Assembly: GCA_002307175.1 (NCBI GenBank)
Contig: DBTS01000087.1
Coordinates: forward strand, 1 to 23,345
Length of the DNA: 23,345 bases
DNA from: Rhodocyclaceae bacterium UBA1310
GTDB taxonomy: Bacteria; Pseudomonadota; Gammaproteobacteria; Burkholderiales; Rhodocyclaceae
Direction of reading: 5' to 3'
Of the stretch, positions 22,460-23,345 are shown piece after piece; the stretch's first letter is position 1, and each line of letters opens with the position of its first letter. A model generated the notes under the pieces. That model did no database searches. It was not told the DNA's origin and worked only from the letters and a program-made list of their open reading frames with translations. The position numbers and the translations under genes were made by a program.

Positions 22460-23345
22460 ATGCAATTGAATCCATCTGAAATCAGCGATCTGATCAAGAG
22501 TCGCATTCAGAACCTGCAACTTGGCACGACCGAGCGCAATGAAGGCACGGTGGTGACGGTGACTGACGGCATCTGTCGTATCCATGGTTTGAACGAAGTG
22601 ATGCAGGGTGAAATGCTTGAATTCCCCGGCAACACCTTCGGCCTCGCACTGAACCTGGAACGTGATTCCGTAGGCGCTGTGGTTCTCGGTGATTACGAGC
22701 ACATCTCGGAAGGCGACACCGTCAAGTGCACGGGGCGCATTCTCGAAGTGCCGGTTGGCCCGGAACTGATCGGCCGCGTGGTTGACGCGCTGGGGCAACC
22801 CATCGACGGCAAGGGCCCGATCAACGCCAAGCTCACCGACAAGGTTGAAAAGGTTGCTCCGGGCGTGATCTGGCGCAAGTCAGTGTCGCAGCCGGTGCAG
22901 ACTGGTCTGAAGGCCATTGATGCCATGGTGCCTATCGGCCGTGGTCAGCGCGAGCTGATCATTGGCGACCGCCAGACCGGCAAGACGGCCGTGGCAGTGG
23001 ATACCATCATCAACCAGAAGGGCAAGAACCTCTTCTGCGTGTATGTGGCAATCGGCCAGAAGGCTTCGACGATCAACAACGTCGTGCGCAAGCTGCAGGA
23101 ACACGGCGCGATGGAATACACCATCGTCGTGGCTGCAACGGCTTCCGAATCCGCCGCGATGCAGTACATCGCCGCCTATTCGGGTTGCACGATGGGCGAA
23201 TACTTCCGCGATCGCGGCCAGGACGCCCTGATCATTTATGACGATCTGACCAAGCAGGCCTGGGCCTATCGCCAGATCTCCCTGCTGCTGCGTCGTCCGC
23301 CGGGCCGTGAAGCCTATCCTGGCGACGTGTTCTACCTGCATTCGC
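22460..23345 (+). CDS. atpA: F0F1 ATP synthase subunit alpha, N-terminal part (3' end outside window)
   Basis: The frame starts at ATG 22460 (MQLNPSEISDLIK), preceded by AGGAG at 22448-22452, and stays open to the window edge (295 codons of about 510 expected). Visible parts: the N-terminal beta-barrel domain (residues about 25-95), the Walker A loop GDRQTGKT (169-176), CVYVAIGQKASTI, and ALIIYDDLTKQAWAYRQISL with the Walker B region. It is the non-catalytic nucleotide-binding subunit of F1. Nothing unusual is seen. Confidence 0.98.
   Translation, partial: MQLNPSEISDLIKSRIQNLQLGTTERNEGTVVTVTDGICRIHGLNEVMQGEMLEFPGNTFGLALNLERDSVGAVVLGDYEHISEGDTVKCTGRILEVPVGPELIGRVVDALGQPIDGKGPINAKLTDKVEKVAPGVIWRKSVSQPVQTGLKAIDAMVPIGRGQRELIIGDRQTGKTAVAVDTIINQKGKNLFCVYVAIGQKASTINNVVRKLQEHGAMEYTIVVAATASESAAMQYIAAYSGCTMGEYFRDRGQDALIIYDDLTKQAWAYRQISLLLRRPPGREAYPGDVFYLHS

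Noticed and set aside
1..23345. Mobile elements, CRISPR arrays, tRNA genes, toxin-antitoxin or defence genes
   Set aside because: I looked for terminal inverted repeats, transposase or integrase motifs, regularly spaced repeats and tRNA-like cloverleaf patterns and saw none.

Overview
The window reads as a GC-rich (roughly 60%) Gram-negative chromosome segment, most likely from a betaproteobacterium. Grounds: the atpIBEFHA order of the ATP synthase operon, oxygen-dependent HemF, a DUF1631 protein, a short DUF2782 protein, an EmrAB pump and the family-level look of the proteins. The species cannot be named from the sequence. Coding density is high. No tRNA, rRNA, CRISPR array, insertion sequence or phage gene was seen, and no gene is visibly frameshifted.

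Layout. (1) 1-2006, plus strand: the 3' end of an EmrA-type adaptor and a complete EmrB-type 14-helix exporter, followed by a strong hairpin. (2) 2104-3533, plus strand: an unrecognised 153-residue protein, then a divergent RpiB/LacAB-family protein with its own promoter and a textbook terminator. (3) 3553-5727, minus strand: class I fumarase and a YqhA (UPF0114) membrane protein. (4) 5950-6492, plus strand: adenine phosphoribosyltransferase, convergent with the next block. (5) 6615-12848, minus strand: a compact run read bcr-type exporter, aldo/keto reductase, rdgB, DUF1631, DUF2782 (secreted), hemF, with small gaps or overlaps. (6) 12992-19318, minus strand: a phospholipid-repair cluster of two tandem Aas-type proteins (lysophospholipid acyltransferase plus acyl-ACP synthetase) followed by an LplT-like transporter fused to a third PlsC-type acyltransferase. 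(7) 19319-19821: a regulatory region of about 500 bp, AT-richer than its surroundings, between the divergent aas and atp transcription units. (8) 19822 to the end, plus strand: atpI, atpB, atpE, atpF, atpH and the first 295 codons of atpA.

The most interesting part is block 6. In E. coli one LplT flippase and one Aas enzyme bring lysophospholipids back into the inner membrane and re-acylate them. Here the set has grown to three PlsC domains and two adenylating domains in one operon, and the downstream Aas copy has substitutions in two core motifs of its adenylating half (A3 loop and A8 motif) while its acyltransferase half looks intact. A 15-bp perfect palindrome lies within possible promoters upstream of this operon. 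Most remaining genes are housekeeping genes in ordinary order. Secondary points of interest are the RpiB-like protein, which lacks the usual ring-opening histidine, and the unknown 153-residue protein.
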